Source of the DNA: Silene conica
Taxonomy: Eukaryota; Streptophyta; Magnoliopsida; Caryophyllales; Caryophyllaceae
Direction of reading: 5' to 3'
NCBI GenBank assembly: GCA_029255685.2
Contig: CM055315.2
Location: 50,125,358 to 50,189,357, forward strand
Length of the DNA: 64,000 bases
Shown: positions 24,020 through 35,750 of the stretch, one piece after another
Layout: every line of letters begins with the position of its first letter
How positions within the stretch are numbered: position 1 is the first letter of the stretch
Translations under genes and position numbers: made by a program
Notes under the pieces: generated by a model
The model's input: only the letters and a program-made list of their open reading frames with translations
The model's database searches: none
What the model was told of the DNA's origin: nothing

Positions 24020-26463
24020 TTTCAATTACTACAAGAGATGAAGGAAAAATCATTTATCGTTTAGTAAACTTGTAAATAATGTTGACAAGTTTCGGCATCT
24101 ATAAAATGACCTCTATCCAATTTTATAAATGATTCCAAGACCCAAACCCATACCACCGAAATTGTGAACCAATGGAACTCCGACCCAATAATATGGTTTG
24201 GTGGGTAAAAACCGGTTCTACCATAAAACTCTTGGTTGATGATAAATCATAATTTATTCATCTTAGCCCGGAACACATTGACCACTGGTCCTCTACACTT
24301 CCGTTGAGTACAAACCAAATTTAAGTTGCATTGAGATGCGATCCGCCCACTGGACTGAATCCATCCCATCGCCCCACTTATCCTACGTAATAAGGTTCGT
24401 ACTTCCCACTGGACTAGCACCACCCCACGAAATAGAAGCTCATGGGTTCTACTATTTGGTAAGGCTAATTCTCAATTGTTTTGTTTAATATAGAGGTCTT
24501 GTCAATTTATTATCTATCTCCTTTAAGTGAATTAAATTGGTGAACTCGATAATTTTAATTGACACGGTCGTTTTTAACGATCTAAACTAATATGCATGTT
24601 TATGGCGATTTGGCTATGCATGCAAACATATTAAAATGCAAAATAAAAGCAATAAAGCAATAAAAATCTAGTATGACCTTCCTAGTAATAGAAAAACTAA
24701 TTAACTATTACAAATTCGGAAACCAACTCCATGGTCCCTTGAACTTCATTGGCACGCCATCCAAGAAAACACCGTCTTGTCGGAACTTCTTTCCGTATGA
24801 CACCGTCTTTTGGATCTCCGGATTTACAATAAAATAATACAACTACTCTATTGTAAAACTGAAAATTAAATTAAATTACAAATCCGTGATACGAGATCAC
24901 ATAAATTAAAACCGAATCAATATTCCCTTTCATTACGGGTAATATTGATTAAAACTAAGGCCATACTAAGAAAAATTACATAATTCCAAATTATATAAAG
25001 ATATTCAAATATGACATTCATATTAAATAAAATGCAATAATAAAATATGTATGCACATGCTCAATTTTTAATGCCAAATCGCCTTATGGGAGCAAGTATC
25101 TCATATTTGTTTACGATTTTTACGGATATGCTTGACTTTAACTATTAAAATCATCAAAATTACATAAATCTAATTTATGTCCAAGTTAATCATCCTAACA
25201 TACTTTAGGAATCAATTTTTAGTCTCTACTAATATTTGATCATGATTCAACTTGATTTTGCATTATTGTTCATTAATTACTTGTATTTTCGGGAAAAATA
25301 AACAAAATATGGCCAAATGAGTCAATAAAATTCGAAATTTAAAATTCAAAAATGTTAAACTTTCTGGAAATTTTCTAAAAATTCAGAAATTTAAGAAATG
25401 GTCTCATGCAAATATATTTATAGTTTATTTCTTAAATAAATCGTATAAAAGTCGTTTTTGAGGTTAAAAATCCGATTTAAATTATAAAAACTTGCAATAA
25501 TTTGCGATAAATTTTTAGTCATCCTAAAATATATATTAGAATCTGAAAAAGACCAAAAATTACAGACCATGCTTGAAGTTTTATTTTTACGACTCATAAA
25601 TTACGATTATTAACTATTTAACTCATAAAAATTAATAACCATAAAAACAGAAACTTTTTGATATTCATCTTTTAGATCTGATGTCCTTATTATATAAGAC
25701 ATCCATGGGTAAAATTTTATGCCATAATATCAAGATTAACTATTTTTAACACAATAAGTCACTATTTATCCGATTTTAACTATTAAAATCATAAATCATG
25801 CATCACTTGAGAATTAATTCCCAAAACTTACATACATACTGTAAATATTGCATGTGACATTGTGTAAAGCTTTTATGGCAAAATTCCAACTATAACTATT
25901 AAAGTCGAATTTAGGTCACTATTAATACAATTTTTACTATAAAAATCATTAATCATGCAAAATAAGTCCAATAAATCCGAAATTTCATACAGGTACTTTA
26001 TATATTGCATGTGACTTCTCATAAAATTTTTAAAGTCAAATTTGAAATATAACCCCTTATACCCATTTTATTCATATTATGACTATTTATCTCATAAAAA
26101 TCATACTCCATGCATAATAACTCCATTTGTTACGAAAATTCATATACAATATATAAAATATGCATGTGAGAACATATCAAAAAATCTCGGCGAGATGTTA
26201 AGTTTTACTATTTTTCCCATTAATTGTTGTTTAAAACCGATTTAAACTACAAAATATACAAATAAATATAAAAATGAACAATAAAAATCCATAAAATTAT
26301 TTTTATGTCCTAAAACCATTTTAGAAACAGAAACTTTAACATGCAAAATTATTTTGTGATTTATCATAATAAATCCAAAATATTTCGAAAATACCGAAAT
26401 ATATATATGTTAATTCGATTTAACATTAATCATGAATCCGATCATGCATGCAACAACCGTAAT
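24020..26463 (-). other. 5' leader of copia C3
   Basis: 2.4-kb non-coding leader. A block near 24240-24800 matches the leaders of C4 (about 48780-49320) and C5 (about 56920-57500), including a CTTGAACTTC...GGCACGC segment and TCGGAACT(C/T)CTTTCCG. The rest is AT-rich with ATTAAAATCAT-type motifs. No coding sequence. Confidence 0.75.
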
Positions 26464-26475
26464 GCTCTGATACCA
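26464..26475 (-). other. primer binding site of C3 (initiator tRNA-Met)
   Basis: Minus strand TGGTATCAGAGC, two bases inside the 5' LTR. Confidence 0.92.
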
Positions 26476-26477
26476 CT

Positions 26478-27757
26478 TGTTGGGAACTAGGTTCCTTAAT
26501 TTATACTCAAAACTAATGTGAGTTTTGTTTCTTTAAGTTTAGTCATAAAAACTTAAATAGATCTTATGCATGCATGATGATATCATAAGATGTGATTGTC
26601 CTTACATTGGTTTTCGAAGGTTTATACTCAATAATCACCTATTATATGAGTCTTCAATCCACCGAAATATCCTTAAACGATCTAAGAAAAATCGTCTCCA
26701 AAAGATGCGTATCAAGGACTCAATCTCAAACTAACACTATTTTTGTTACTAGAAAAATAGAATTAGTATACTAGAAATAATAATAATATTACACTTAATA
26801 TTATTCGAATAAAATGATTTTCAATACTAGAAGTATTAATCTCTAGTAAATATATTGAGAATTGGATGTTGTAAGAATTGGGACTAAGTGTTGAACAACA
26901 ACTCTCTTGTATGCATGAAGTGTGTTGTGTATATATAAATAGGAAGCAAGATGACCTTGCTTGTAGGAGCAAAATGGCCGGCCATCTCAAGTAACCCAAG
27001 GCCAATGCATGGCCTTCTATTACTTACACAAAGTACACAATATGCCTTACATTTCTTACACATCCTTACACACCTAAACATAGGTTTAGTGTGTAATACA
27101 CATAATCACATTGTGTGTCCAATGTCACGGCTGAAATGAGGCTTACAATAGACCCATTTTATTTTTGTCAATTGTGTTAATTTGTAACATGTCACATATG
27201 TCCCATAACACATGACCTAATTTGTTAGTTGTGCAATTTTAACTATTAAAATTCATAATTCACAAATTTATTACATTTAAATAATTGCACTAATAATTTC
27301 GAAATTATTATTGCATAAAAATGTAATGTCATAATTTAATTACAACTCTTTGTAATTTTATGATCAACCGTGTTCATTCTCAATTTAATCGTTTCCTAAA
27401 CGAATAAATAAAAACCGAGTAATAAAACTATTTTATTACTTTGACTATTATTATTATAATCCAATCATAAAATATTCGTCATGTAAAATCATTTCCAAAT
27501 TTCTAGTTATTAATTAATTTGTATCCAATACAATATTAATTAATTATTCCATTGAGACTGAATTCCCTAAAGATATGACCTTAAGGGATCAACTGATCAC
27601 CACCATCATATGACGATAATGTCAAACTCTAGACAGCCAATCATTATCGGTAAATGTTGATCAGTTGACTTTAAAAGAGTAACACTCCCAGTTGTGTTTC
27701 ATTCAGATGAGTTTTATTTACGTCAACACACTATTGTCGAGGACACTTCCTCCAACA
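26478..27757 (-). repeat. 5' LTR of copia C3
   Basis: 1,280-bp LTR. Minus strand starts TGTTGGAGGAAGTGTCC at 27757 and ends GTTCCCAACA at 26478. It shares the GATCA(A/G)(C/T)TGATC and TGACATTATCGTCATATG-like blocks with the C4 and C5 LTRs. Confidence 0.88.
26931..26942 (-). promoter_or_regulatory. TATA-like element in C3 LTR
   Basis: Minus strand TATTTATATATA in a GC-flanked context (upstream CCTTGCTTCC) in the middle of the LTR. It is the best TATA-box candidate; transcription would begin about 30 bp further towards lower coordinates. Position and sequence only. Confidence 0.45.
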
Positions 27758-27767
27758 GTGTCACAGT

Positions 27768-27779
27768 TGGTATCAGAGC
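27768..27779 (+). other. primer binding site of G2 (initiator tRNA-Met)
   Basis: TGGTATCAGAGC, two bases after the LTR end CACA. Copia C3 inserted only ten bases upstream of it. Confidence 0.9.
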
Positions 27780-27889
27780 AGTAATGTTCCCGACGCACGC
27801 ACGTGTACCCCAACTTAAATATGAACTTGACCTGAAATAATGAATGAGAGATGGGTAGACTTAAGGACCAAGTGGTAGTCTCTATTGTG

Positions 27890-29447
27890 ATTTCTCTTTG
27901 TTAGGTCTAACCAGTTTGTTAATTGTCCTTGATTTTATCGTTGTGCTTTAGAACAGGTCAACCGCGAGCCTACCTGAATGGTGAGCAAGACTGGTGTCTA
28001 CTACCGAAGTTAGAAGATTCTTGTTACCCTTGGCGAATGCTTCCTTATCCCCGAAGGTGCTCCTTGTTCTCATGCACCCCCTTTCTTCTCTTGTCTCTAG
28101 ATGCATTTTCTGTCTCCTTAAACTCTCTTCTATCTTGCCTCAGAAGCTACCCTCGTAACTTTCCGACCTAATCTCATTCTTGTTACTTGCCTCTTCTCTT
28201 GGCGCTTCATAATTAGCCTACCCTAGTAATTGAACTTGGATTAACTTGTTCGAGGATAACCCTTAGCCCTCTTTCGGAAATTTAATGTTTTTGGAATGGT
28301 TTAGAGAGTGTAGTAAGCTATGTCTTGGTGAACCTAATGCTTGGTCGTTTGCCCTGTAGTGAGTGGAATTGGTTGGTAGAATTCTTAGCTTAGATGATGA
28401 GTAGTAGGTGTGATACTTGGTGAAACTTAGCCTTGGAATCTAAATTAGGGTTGAGAGGTAGTAAATTGAAATGTGTTGGTTCGAGGGTACGAATGAGGTG
28501 TTAGGATTCATAAAAACGAATTGGGAAATATACTTGGAATGTTAGTAAAGATGAATAGATGAGTGAAGTGAATTAGTAATGCTTAACTTAGGGAATTGAG
28601 TTTGATTTTAATCGGTATATCACCTTTGGGAAATAAGAATTTGATATAATTATGGATGAGTAGTGGAGGAATTAGCAATGTAACCTTAGACGGATTTATT
28701 GAGGTTTATGCTCATGGTTGTTTGAAAGGAATTAGTGATATGCCTTAGTAGAGTTACTTAAAGGTCATGTCTTGGAAGGTCAGGATGGTATAGTGAAGTA
28801 TAACATGTGGACTTGTAGGATTTCGAGCCTGAGATGTTTAAAGGACGTTGGATTCTTATATAGAGATGTGAGAACGTTTATAGTGAACTTTAACGTTCAC
28901 TCCCCGAGGTGTTAATGAACTTTGAGGAACCTACTCCTTTTGCGGGACTGAAATAGAGTGATGTGATGAATTAAAAGATAATAATGGTATATATAGAGAT
29001 GGTTGATCCTAGAGTATTATAGAAGTATCATTTGAGGAATTTAAGATATAGAGATACCCGGACTTTATAAATTTGTTGATATTGAGATGCCCGTACACCT
29101 TTAATTTTGGAAGAGCTTATAGTATGGTGGGCCATTTGGGAAGATGTGTCTTGGATAGAGTTAGTTTGACATGCTGGAATTGGGAAATAGGAGTTGAGAA
29201 CCTTGTGAGGATCCCAGGAATCCCGAGCCTTGAGATTTGTGTCAGTTGAAATCATAATCTTGCTTCAACGCTTGTCTTCTTCTTTCTTCCCCCATGAGAA
29301 TTCCGTGGAGCTATGCTTTCATAGCAAATTTTACTTGACCTTCTGTTATATCGTGTATCTTCTGACCTCTAATGCTTATCCTTCCACTCTTGGCTTCACT
29401 TTTGTTGGAGTCCTTAACCAAGAGTCTCTAACGTTGTCATCTTGTCC

Positions 29448-29507
<60 letters not shown>

Positions 29508-30480
29508 TCTATATCTCGTCTGCCCCTGAGTTGTATCATGTCCTTACCTTTGTAAACCTTGCCGTCCTTCTTTTGGTTTAGATGTAAGGTTGGCCCCGTT
29601 TGTGGAGTAGTAATGTGTGTTTTGAGGATTTTGGGGTTGTCTTTATCGGGAGTAGTCGAGAGAGTTTGCAATGATGTCTTTGGGAAATGAGGTAGTATAC
29701 CATCTTAGTGGTTTGTGTTAAAGATTTAGCTGTATGAGTGCTTCCTATGTCTTGGTGACAACCGTGAGGGTAGTGTTAATGGTGGTTTCCTATGAGAGTG
29801 TTAGTGGCTAAATAGAAACTGTTTGGATGAAATTGGTTGCTTTTGAGGACTCTCTTGTGAATGTTCTCTTTATGGTGATAGAGTTTGATAATCGAGGTCA
29901 TAAGAGGTATTTGTAGTTTGGATATGAGAAACCTTGAGTAGTTGGAACCCCTATCCTTGGGTATAAATATGAGGAATGTCGTGTATATGCTTTTGGAATT
30001 GGATATGGTGGATGAGTGTCTCAGAGTCAGATATGTGGGAACATGTGAGATTCAGAGAATGCCGCGTTCATATTTTGGTTATCGGTATGAGTATATTGGA
30101 CTTTGTTTGGGTTAGTTGGATGACCTAGGGTGTGGTGTTTCCCAGACTGAGATCCTTGTTTGGTGTTTCACCTTAGTTAGAGCCTTGTAGCTTATGCCAG
30201 TTGGGTATGAGTGAAACCATGCCCGTAGTTTTGAAACTGGTCTGATGAAGGTCGTTGATTTTTGGGTAATGATCGTGAGTGGTGAAATCCTTTGGTAATG
30301 GGACACCGTATACCGTGGATGACCTAGAAGTAACTGACCAAAGTTGAGTTGAGGAAGTCGTGGGTTTTTTGTGGTTGAAAGAGTTGCTTCCTGAGGCGTG
30401 TAAAGATTCGTTATGGTGATGTTTCTTTTATGGACCGAGTGGTTATTGCCCCGCATCTTGGAAGGGTCATATGTCCCCTC
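27890..30480 (+). other. G2 interior without genes
   Basis: No coding potential in any frame beyond short chance frames. Contains a (TC)28 microsatellite (29449-29504). The plus strand is rich in GATG/TTGAG words, as in decayed gypsy interiors, but I cannot align it to a gag or pol protein. Confidence 0.6.
29449..29504. repeat. (TC)28 microsatellite
   Basis: 56 bp of uninterrupted TC dinucleotides. Open frames across it on both strands (SLSLSL.. and RERERE..) are artefacts of the repeat. Confidence 0.97.
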
Positions 30481-31428
30481 TTAACCTAAACTCTTTTTTT
30501 TTTTTTGGTGAAATGTAAAAAATATATTGAAGCTCAAATAAAGGAAGGAAATCCTTCCTTTAATAGTCCCTTTACATCATTAGTTTATCAATCCAGGCCT
30601 TATCCTTGGAAGGGATATGGCCTTTACATCTATATGCTATTTTCGTACTAATCTCATCCTTAATCAACTTAACAATAAGCTCAGGTCTCAGCAGTCTGTT
30701 CTCTAGTCTAGCCTTGTTCCTTTGGTTCCATATGTGATAAACAGTGGCATTAATGATAGCATACAACACTCCTCTCTTCAACTTTGATCCTCGTCTACTC
30801 AAGCACCAGTCTGATATAGCTGAGCCAGGTAGCATAAGTCCTGTCCAAGCCCTGAGATGCTGCAGAATCTGAGAGCTATACATACAGTCATAAAACAGAT
30901 GTGAAATCTGTTCTGTGGCAGACCCACAGATGCAACACAAATCATCAGTTGTTACTCCATATTGAGCTAGCTTGTCTTTGGTCTTGAGAGCCTTGTGGTG
31001 ATACATCCAATTAATCATAATATGCTTCTTTGTTGTCCAGGTATTCCAAATCAGTCCAGACCAATTCACCTCATGACTGGCAGGTCTAATCTGATCATAA
31101 ACCTTGCTGATGGAGTACTGATTCTGTCCATCAAGCCATTCTGCAGATACAGTGACCAGTATGTCTTTGATCCTGCATATTTTTTTCCATGTCCAAGCAA
31201 CATCCAGCTTTGGGGAATAATTCTGCCAGTCCTTTCCTTTAAGGTATATATGATTAACCCATTGCACCCATAGTTTATCAGCCCGAGCATGAACCCACCA
31301 GGCTAATTTCCCTACTGCTGCTTTGTTCCAGTAAGCATCATTTTTGAGTCCCAATCCCCCTTCTTTGATAGGTTTACATGCCTTCTCCCATGCCACAGGG
31401 GGTACTCTCTTGTAATCCACTCCTCCAT

Positions 31429-31632
31429 TGTAACAACCCGACCCACCACGGTCGTAACACGCCCCCAATAAGATGGGAGGTATGCTTTTGGGCCCATTAT
31501 TTGTCCTCACTTAAGCCCAAAAGCACAAGGCCTTGTTACTAAGTGGTGGGTGGAAGTTATTATAAACATATCACAAGCCTCACATTCTACCAATGTGGGA
31601 CAACTTTCCTCTCATACTCTTGGGGTGTTACA
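31429..31632 (-). repeat. 3' LTR of the TRIM
   Basis: 204 bp, identical but for one base to 31780-31983. Contains the GTTGTCCCACATTGG block (minus strand), a feature I know from several plant TRIM-type LTRs. Confidence 0.93.
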
Positions 31633-31779
31633 AACTCCCCCACTTAAAGAACACAACGTCCTCGTTGTGCCTCAAACTTGACCACAACCAGGGCCAGAAT
31701 CCTCCCCCGCTAGGTGTGTGACCCGGGTACTCCCGACCACAGGCTCACCACACGGTCGCAAGGTCGCTCTGATACCATT

Positions 31780-31983
31780 TGTAACAACCCGACCCACCAC
31801 GGTCGTAACACACCCCCAATAAGATGGGAGGTATGCTTTTGGGCCCATTATTTGTCCTCACTTAAGCCCAAAAGCACAAGGCCTTGTTACTAAGTGGTGG
31901 GTGGAAGTTATTATAAACATATCACAAGCCTCACATTCTACCAATGTGGGACAACTTTCCTCTCATACTCTTGGGGTGTTACA
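31780..31983 (-). repeat. 5' LTR of the TRIM
   Basis: 204 bp, next to the primer binding site at 31766-31777 on its inner side and target duplication TCCAT on its outer side. Confidence 0.93.
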
Positions 31984-34496
31984 TCCATCCCATAAGAAGT
32001 TCCTACACATGGCTTCAAGCTTGTGAGTCACTGAAGTAGGCAATATAAAAATTTGAGCCCAGTAGGAGTGAAGGGATTTCAGAACAGCTTGAATAAGGAT
32101 TAGTCTTCCAGCATAAGACAATTTCCTTGCCCCTATTGCTCTGATCCTTTCCATAACTTTGTCTATAATAGGTTTGCAATCCAGTTCATTCAGTTTTGTT
32201 GGTTTGATGGGCACCCCAAGGTATTTAAAAGGTAAGGAGCCCTCAACACAACCTGCTACTTGAACAATATCAGCCTTGACTGACTCTTGAACCCCATTGA
32301 AGTATACATTAGTCTTTGAAGGACTCATTTTCAATCCTGAAGCCTCAGAAAAGGTAGAAAAAGTTCTGAGTAGAATCATTAGAGACTGGACATCCCCTTT
32401 ACTGAATAAAAGTAGGTCATCAGCAAACATCAAATGTGAGAGTTTCATAGGACCACACAAGGGATGATATTTGAAATCCATTGTGGTTGTGGTATAAAGC
32501 AGGAGCCTGGACAAATATTCCATACACACTGTGAACAAGAGAGGTGATATAGGGTCTCCTTGTCTGAGCCCTCTCTTGCTAGGAAAAAAGCCAAATGTGT
32601 TGCCATTAAGACATAAAGAGAAAGTAGTTGTCTTAACACATTCCATCACCAGTCTAATAAATTGAGGAGGGAACTTGAGGGCCTCCAACATCTGCTCCAG
32701 AAAATCCCACTCAACTGTATCATAGGCCTTCTGTAGATCTATTTTGAATAAGCACCTAGGGGATACTGATTTCCTTCCATAGAGTCTAATAATATCCTGA
32801 CATATCAAGATGTTCTCCATAATACTTCGACCATGAATGAACCCTCCTTGACTAGGTGATATGAGGTCAGGTAAGACCTTAGCCAGTCTAGTGCAAAGTA
32901 ATTTGGATATTATCTTGTAGACCACATTACAACAAGCAATTGGCCTGAACTGAGTCACATTCTGGGGATGATCTATTTTAGGAATAAGTGTGACATTGGT
33001 GGCATTCAGTTGCTTAAGCAAGTGTCCCTCAGTAAAGAATTCATGGACTGCTGTGCACACATCCTTCCCTATGGTCTCCCAACTGGCTTTAAAAAATTTA
33101 CTAGTGTATCCATCTGGGCCTGGGGCCTTATCATCAGGAATGCTAAATAAGGTGTCTTTGATTTCAGCATCTGAAATAGCCTGCATCAGTATGTCACAAT
33201 GTTGTTCAGTACAGATGGCCCCTTGTTGCACTATATGAGTGACTACTGGTTTGGTAGGAGTTCTTGTCCCCAGTAGTTTCTGATAATAAGCTAAAAAACT
33301 CTCTTGGATACTGGGGATATCAGTGTGAATATTTCCTGCACCATCTGCCAATTGATAGATCTTATTCCTTCTCCTTCTAGCTCTGAGGAGCCCATGAAAG
33401 TAGGATGTATTGGAATCCCCTTCCTGTAGCCAGTGAGCCTTAGCTTTCTGTCGTAGGAAAATGAGTAATTGAGTATGTAGCTGAGTGTAACTAGCATAGG
33501 CATCATATTCATTTTGCATTAGACTGATATCTCCAGGATTTTGGATCAAGGCTTCCTGGCAGATCTTCAGTTTCAGCTTAGCAATTTCAGTGGAATTCTC
33601 AATATCAGAAAATTGCTGTTTGTTCAAGGTTTTCAGAGGCTGTTTCATTGCCTTCAGTTTCTGTACCAGCAGATACATACGAGTCCCATACCTTTCTGTC
33701 CTCCAATGCTGCTCCACCAACTGTGAGTATATCTTAGCTTCACACCACATGTTCATGAATTTAAAAGATCTGTGTCTCGTATGAATCTCCCCTCCACTGG
33801 CCATGTTTTGAATGATACATGGATTATGATCAAAATAACCTTCAGGAAGATAATTAGCCTGCATATTTGGTAGCTCTCTGTCCCAATCAGCATTAGTGAA
33901 AACTCTGTCTAGTCTAGTATAAACCCTGTCAGTTGGCTTTTGTTTATTAGACCATGTATAAAAGGCCCCTATGGTTGGGCATTCTTCCAACTGGCAGTAA
34001 GCAATGCAATCTTGAAATGGAGTGGCCTCAGCTAAAGAGAAACTGCCTCCTAATCTCTCCTCAGGCTGCATAACACAATTAAAGTCGCCCCCTATGGCCC
34101 AAGGACCTTGGATTCCATCTGCTAGTCTAGTTAAATCAGACCACAAAGCTTCTCTTTCTGCAATCCCATTAAAAGCATAGACCATTGTAATATTGAAGTG
34201 CATATGGCTAGGGATATGCCTAACAAACAAATGAATATGTTGTGGCTTGTATTCAAGGAACTAAACATAGTATTCATCAGGTTTCCACCCAATCCATATA
34301 CGCCCACCAGGATGAGTATGAGTATTTGAACTGATACTCCAATTATTGAAAATAGCCATAGCATGATGATGATTTTGGGGCTTTATTTTAGTTTCTAACA
34401 AAGCAAATAAACCTACATTATTATGAAGCAGTAAATTATTTATATCTTTCTGCTTTTCTACTCTATTCATACCTCGTACATTCCATATTCCAATGA

Positions 34497-35750
34497 TCAT
34501 GGGACATGGGTTGGTGAGAGTGACCTACTAGCCCTGTTACGAGTGCTAACATTATTACTAAGCACGCTCTTGTAGGTTGGACTGGCTTGCTTTCCTTCCA
34601 GATCCACCATAAAGCTTTTGGGCATGCCATACAGAGGTGTTTGTTCTGTGTCACTCTCCTGCATATGTTCCTGCTCTGGTACTGATACCACTGGAATGCT
34701 AGGAAGGATTACTGGTTGCTCTGATGAAACAGGTGGGAGGGGTGGTCTAGCACCTATTGGGCCCACCTTCCTCCTCCACACTTGTTTTGTCTTTGGTGCT
34801 TGGGGTGGCTTCTTCCTGCATTGTGCTGCTACATGACCCATAATCTGACATTTGGTACATTTGCTAGGGGTCCATTCATACTCCACTTCAATGCTCATAA
34901 CAACTCCCTTTTCATCCTGCACTTTGATCAAAGGAGGAAAATGTTGATTTACCTGCACTTCAACCATGATACGTGCATATCCTAACCTTGTTCTATTTTC
35001 AGTAGCTTCATCTCTTCTCATGAATGTCCCAATCTTTGCTACTATCTTAGGGATACTGGCTCCCCACATTTTGAGAGGCAGCTTATGTAACCTAATCCAC
35101 GTAGGTACAGATTTGACTTCCTCCTTCTCCAATTCCACATCTGGTAGCCATTTTTTAATTATGACTGGCTTACCATCAAAGAGATGCATCCCTGCTGCCA
35201 AGACCTGCTCTTGCATCTCTTGTGTTCGAAATCTAACTAGAAAGACTCCATTATGCATAAAGGAGATGGTCTCTATATCATGATGCTTCCATATCCTTCT
35301 TATGTAACCTTCAAACACAGGCCATGGTGGGTTTGAACCTAAGACAAACCCATAAACTACAAATTTCCAGAAGTCTACCTCCTCCTGAACGTCCTCCTCT
35401 GTGATAGTTATGACTTCTTGGTCATCATCCAGGAGATCAATGATTCTCTTCCCATGTCTATCATACCAGGTTCCCATAGTATCCTCTGTGGTTGTATCAG
35501 TAACATCTTCAACATTCTGTTCCATAGTATCCGTTGTCTCTGCCCTGTTGGTTTCACAAGCAGCATATTCATTGAAGTCAAACGCAGGAATACCTGATAT
35601 GTTTGTCATACTGCCATACTTGATTGCCTCGTCAATGTCAGGTCCTTTCTCAGCCGTGTCTTTTCTCCCTCTTCCCTTATTCCCCATCGTCTTCCTATTA
35701 GTAACGTTACGAAGCAGAGTTGGTGATGTTGGTGAAGAATCCGTAGCCAT
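34497..35750 (-). CDS. LINE ORF1: RNA-binding Gag-like protein
   Basis: 417-residue protein from ATG at 35750 (MATDSSPTSP); an in-frame extension to 35795 starts only at TTG. The middle contains the DUF4283-type domain common in plant L1 ORF1 (FWKFVVYGFVLGSNPPW, MQEQVLAAGMHLFDGKPVIIK), followed by a CCHC zinc knuckle CTKCQIMGHVAAQC and a proline-rich, variable C-terminus. It would bind LINE RNA into the retrotransposition particle. The stop codon overlaps the ORF2 start as ATGA (34497-34500), suggesting that ORF2 is translated by termination-reinitiation. No break seen. Confidence 0.88.
   Translation of the reverse strand: MATDSSPTSPTLLRNVTNRKTMGNKGRGRKDTAEKGPDIDEAIKYGSMTNISGIPAFDFNEYAACETNRAETTDTMEQNVEDVTDTTTEDTMGTWYDRHGKRIIDLLDDDQEVITITEEDVQEEVDFWKFVVYGFVLGSNPPWPVFEGYIRRIWKHHDIETISFMHNGVFLVRFRTQEMQEQVLAAGMHLFDGKPVIIKKWLPDVELEKEEVKSVPTWIRLHKLPLKMWGASIPKIVAKIGTFMRRDEATENRTRLGYARIMVEVQVNQHFPPLIKVQDEKGVVMSIEVEYEWTPSKCTKCQIMGHVAAQCRKKPPQAPKTKQVWRRKVGPIGARPPLPPVSSEQPVILPSIPVVSVPEQEHMQESDTEQTPLYGMPKSFMVDLEGKQASPTYKSVLSNNVSTRNRASRSLSPTHVP

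Larger units (their letters stand above)
15844..27757 (-). mobile_element. Ty1/copia element C3, split by CACTA transposon
   Basis: Minus-strand copia element: 5' LTR 26478-27757, primer binding site 26464-26475, long leader, short N-terminal region with zinc knuckle and protease start (24019-23318), CACTA insertion (19298-23314), then the rest of protease, integrase, RT and RNase H to 16412, and a 3' region that stops at 15844 where gypsy G1 begins. By alignment with C4, the missing left end is about 234 bp of 3' region plus the 3' LTR, expected beyond the nested elements. C3 inserted into the last bases of a G2 LTR, with GTGTC (27758-27762) as the expected target duplication. Confidence 0.92.
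31429..31983 (-). mobile_element. TRIM (miniature LTR retrotransposon), complete, 555 bp
   Basis: Two 204-bp direct LTRs (31429-31632 and 31780-31983) differ at a single base that I can see (G/A at 31457 against its copy). Minus strand starts TGTAACACCCC and ends GTTGTTACA. The 147-bp interior has a minus-strand iMet primer binding site (31766-31777) next to the right LTR and a purine tract AAGTGGGGGAG next to the left LTR, so the element is on the minus strand. Target duplication TCCAT (31424-31428, 31984-31988). It has no protein. It must have used the enzymes of another LTR element. It lies in ORF2 of the LINE. Confidence 0.95.
30572..34500 (-). pseudogene. LINE ORF2: endonuclease-reverse transcriptase-zinc finger
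   Basis: Starts at ATG 34500 (MIIGIWNVRG), an apurinic-type endonuclease with ALLETKIKP, GGDFNCVM, TRLDRVFTN and YFDHNPCII. The RT domain has LIPK, FRPIACCNVVYKIISK, SQGGFI(H)GRSI, KAYDTVEWDFL, GLRQGDPISPLLF and the catalytic FADDLLLF. The C-terminus is a zf-RVT domain (CCICGS...HLFYDC). This protein nicks target DNA and primes cDNA synthesis there. Two breaks: a TAG at 34261-34263 inside the endonuclease, explained by a C-to-T change of a glutamine codon, and the TRIM at 31429-31983. Reading frame is kept across both. The part 31510-30572 has its apparent ATG inside the TRIM and is not a separate gene. Confidence 0.93.

Noticed and set aside
26464..26475. tRNA gene at TGGTATCAGAGC sequences
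   Set aside because: These 12-mers are primer binding sites next to LTRs; no cloverleaf or A and B boxes around them.
30572..31510. Separate gene starting at 31510
   Set aside because: Its first residues come from TRIM LTR sequence read through; the rest is the C-terminus of the LINE ORF2.
34721..34730. CTGATGAAAC as a hammerhead ribozyme core (retrozyme)
   Set aside because: The required stems and the second conserved GAAA box at proper spacing are missing; it lies in LINE ORF1 coding sequence.
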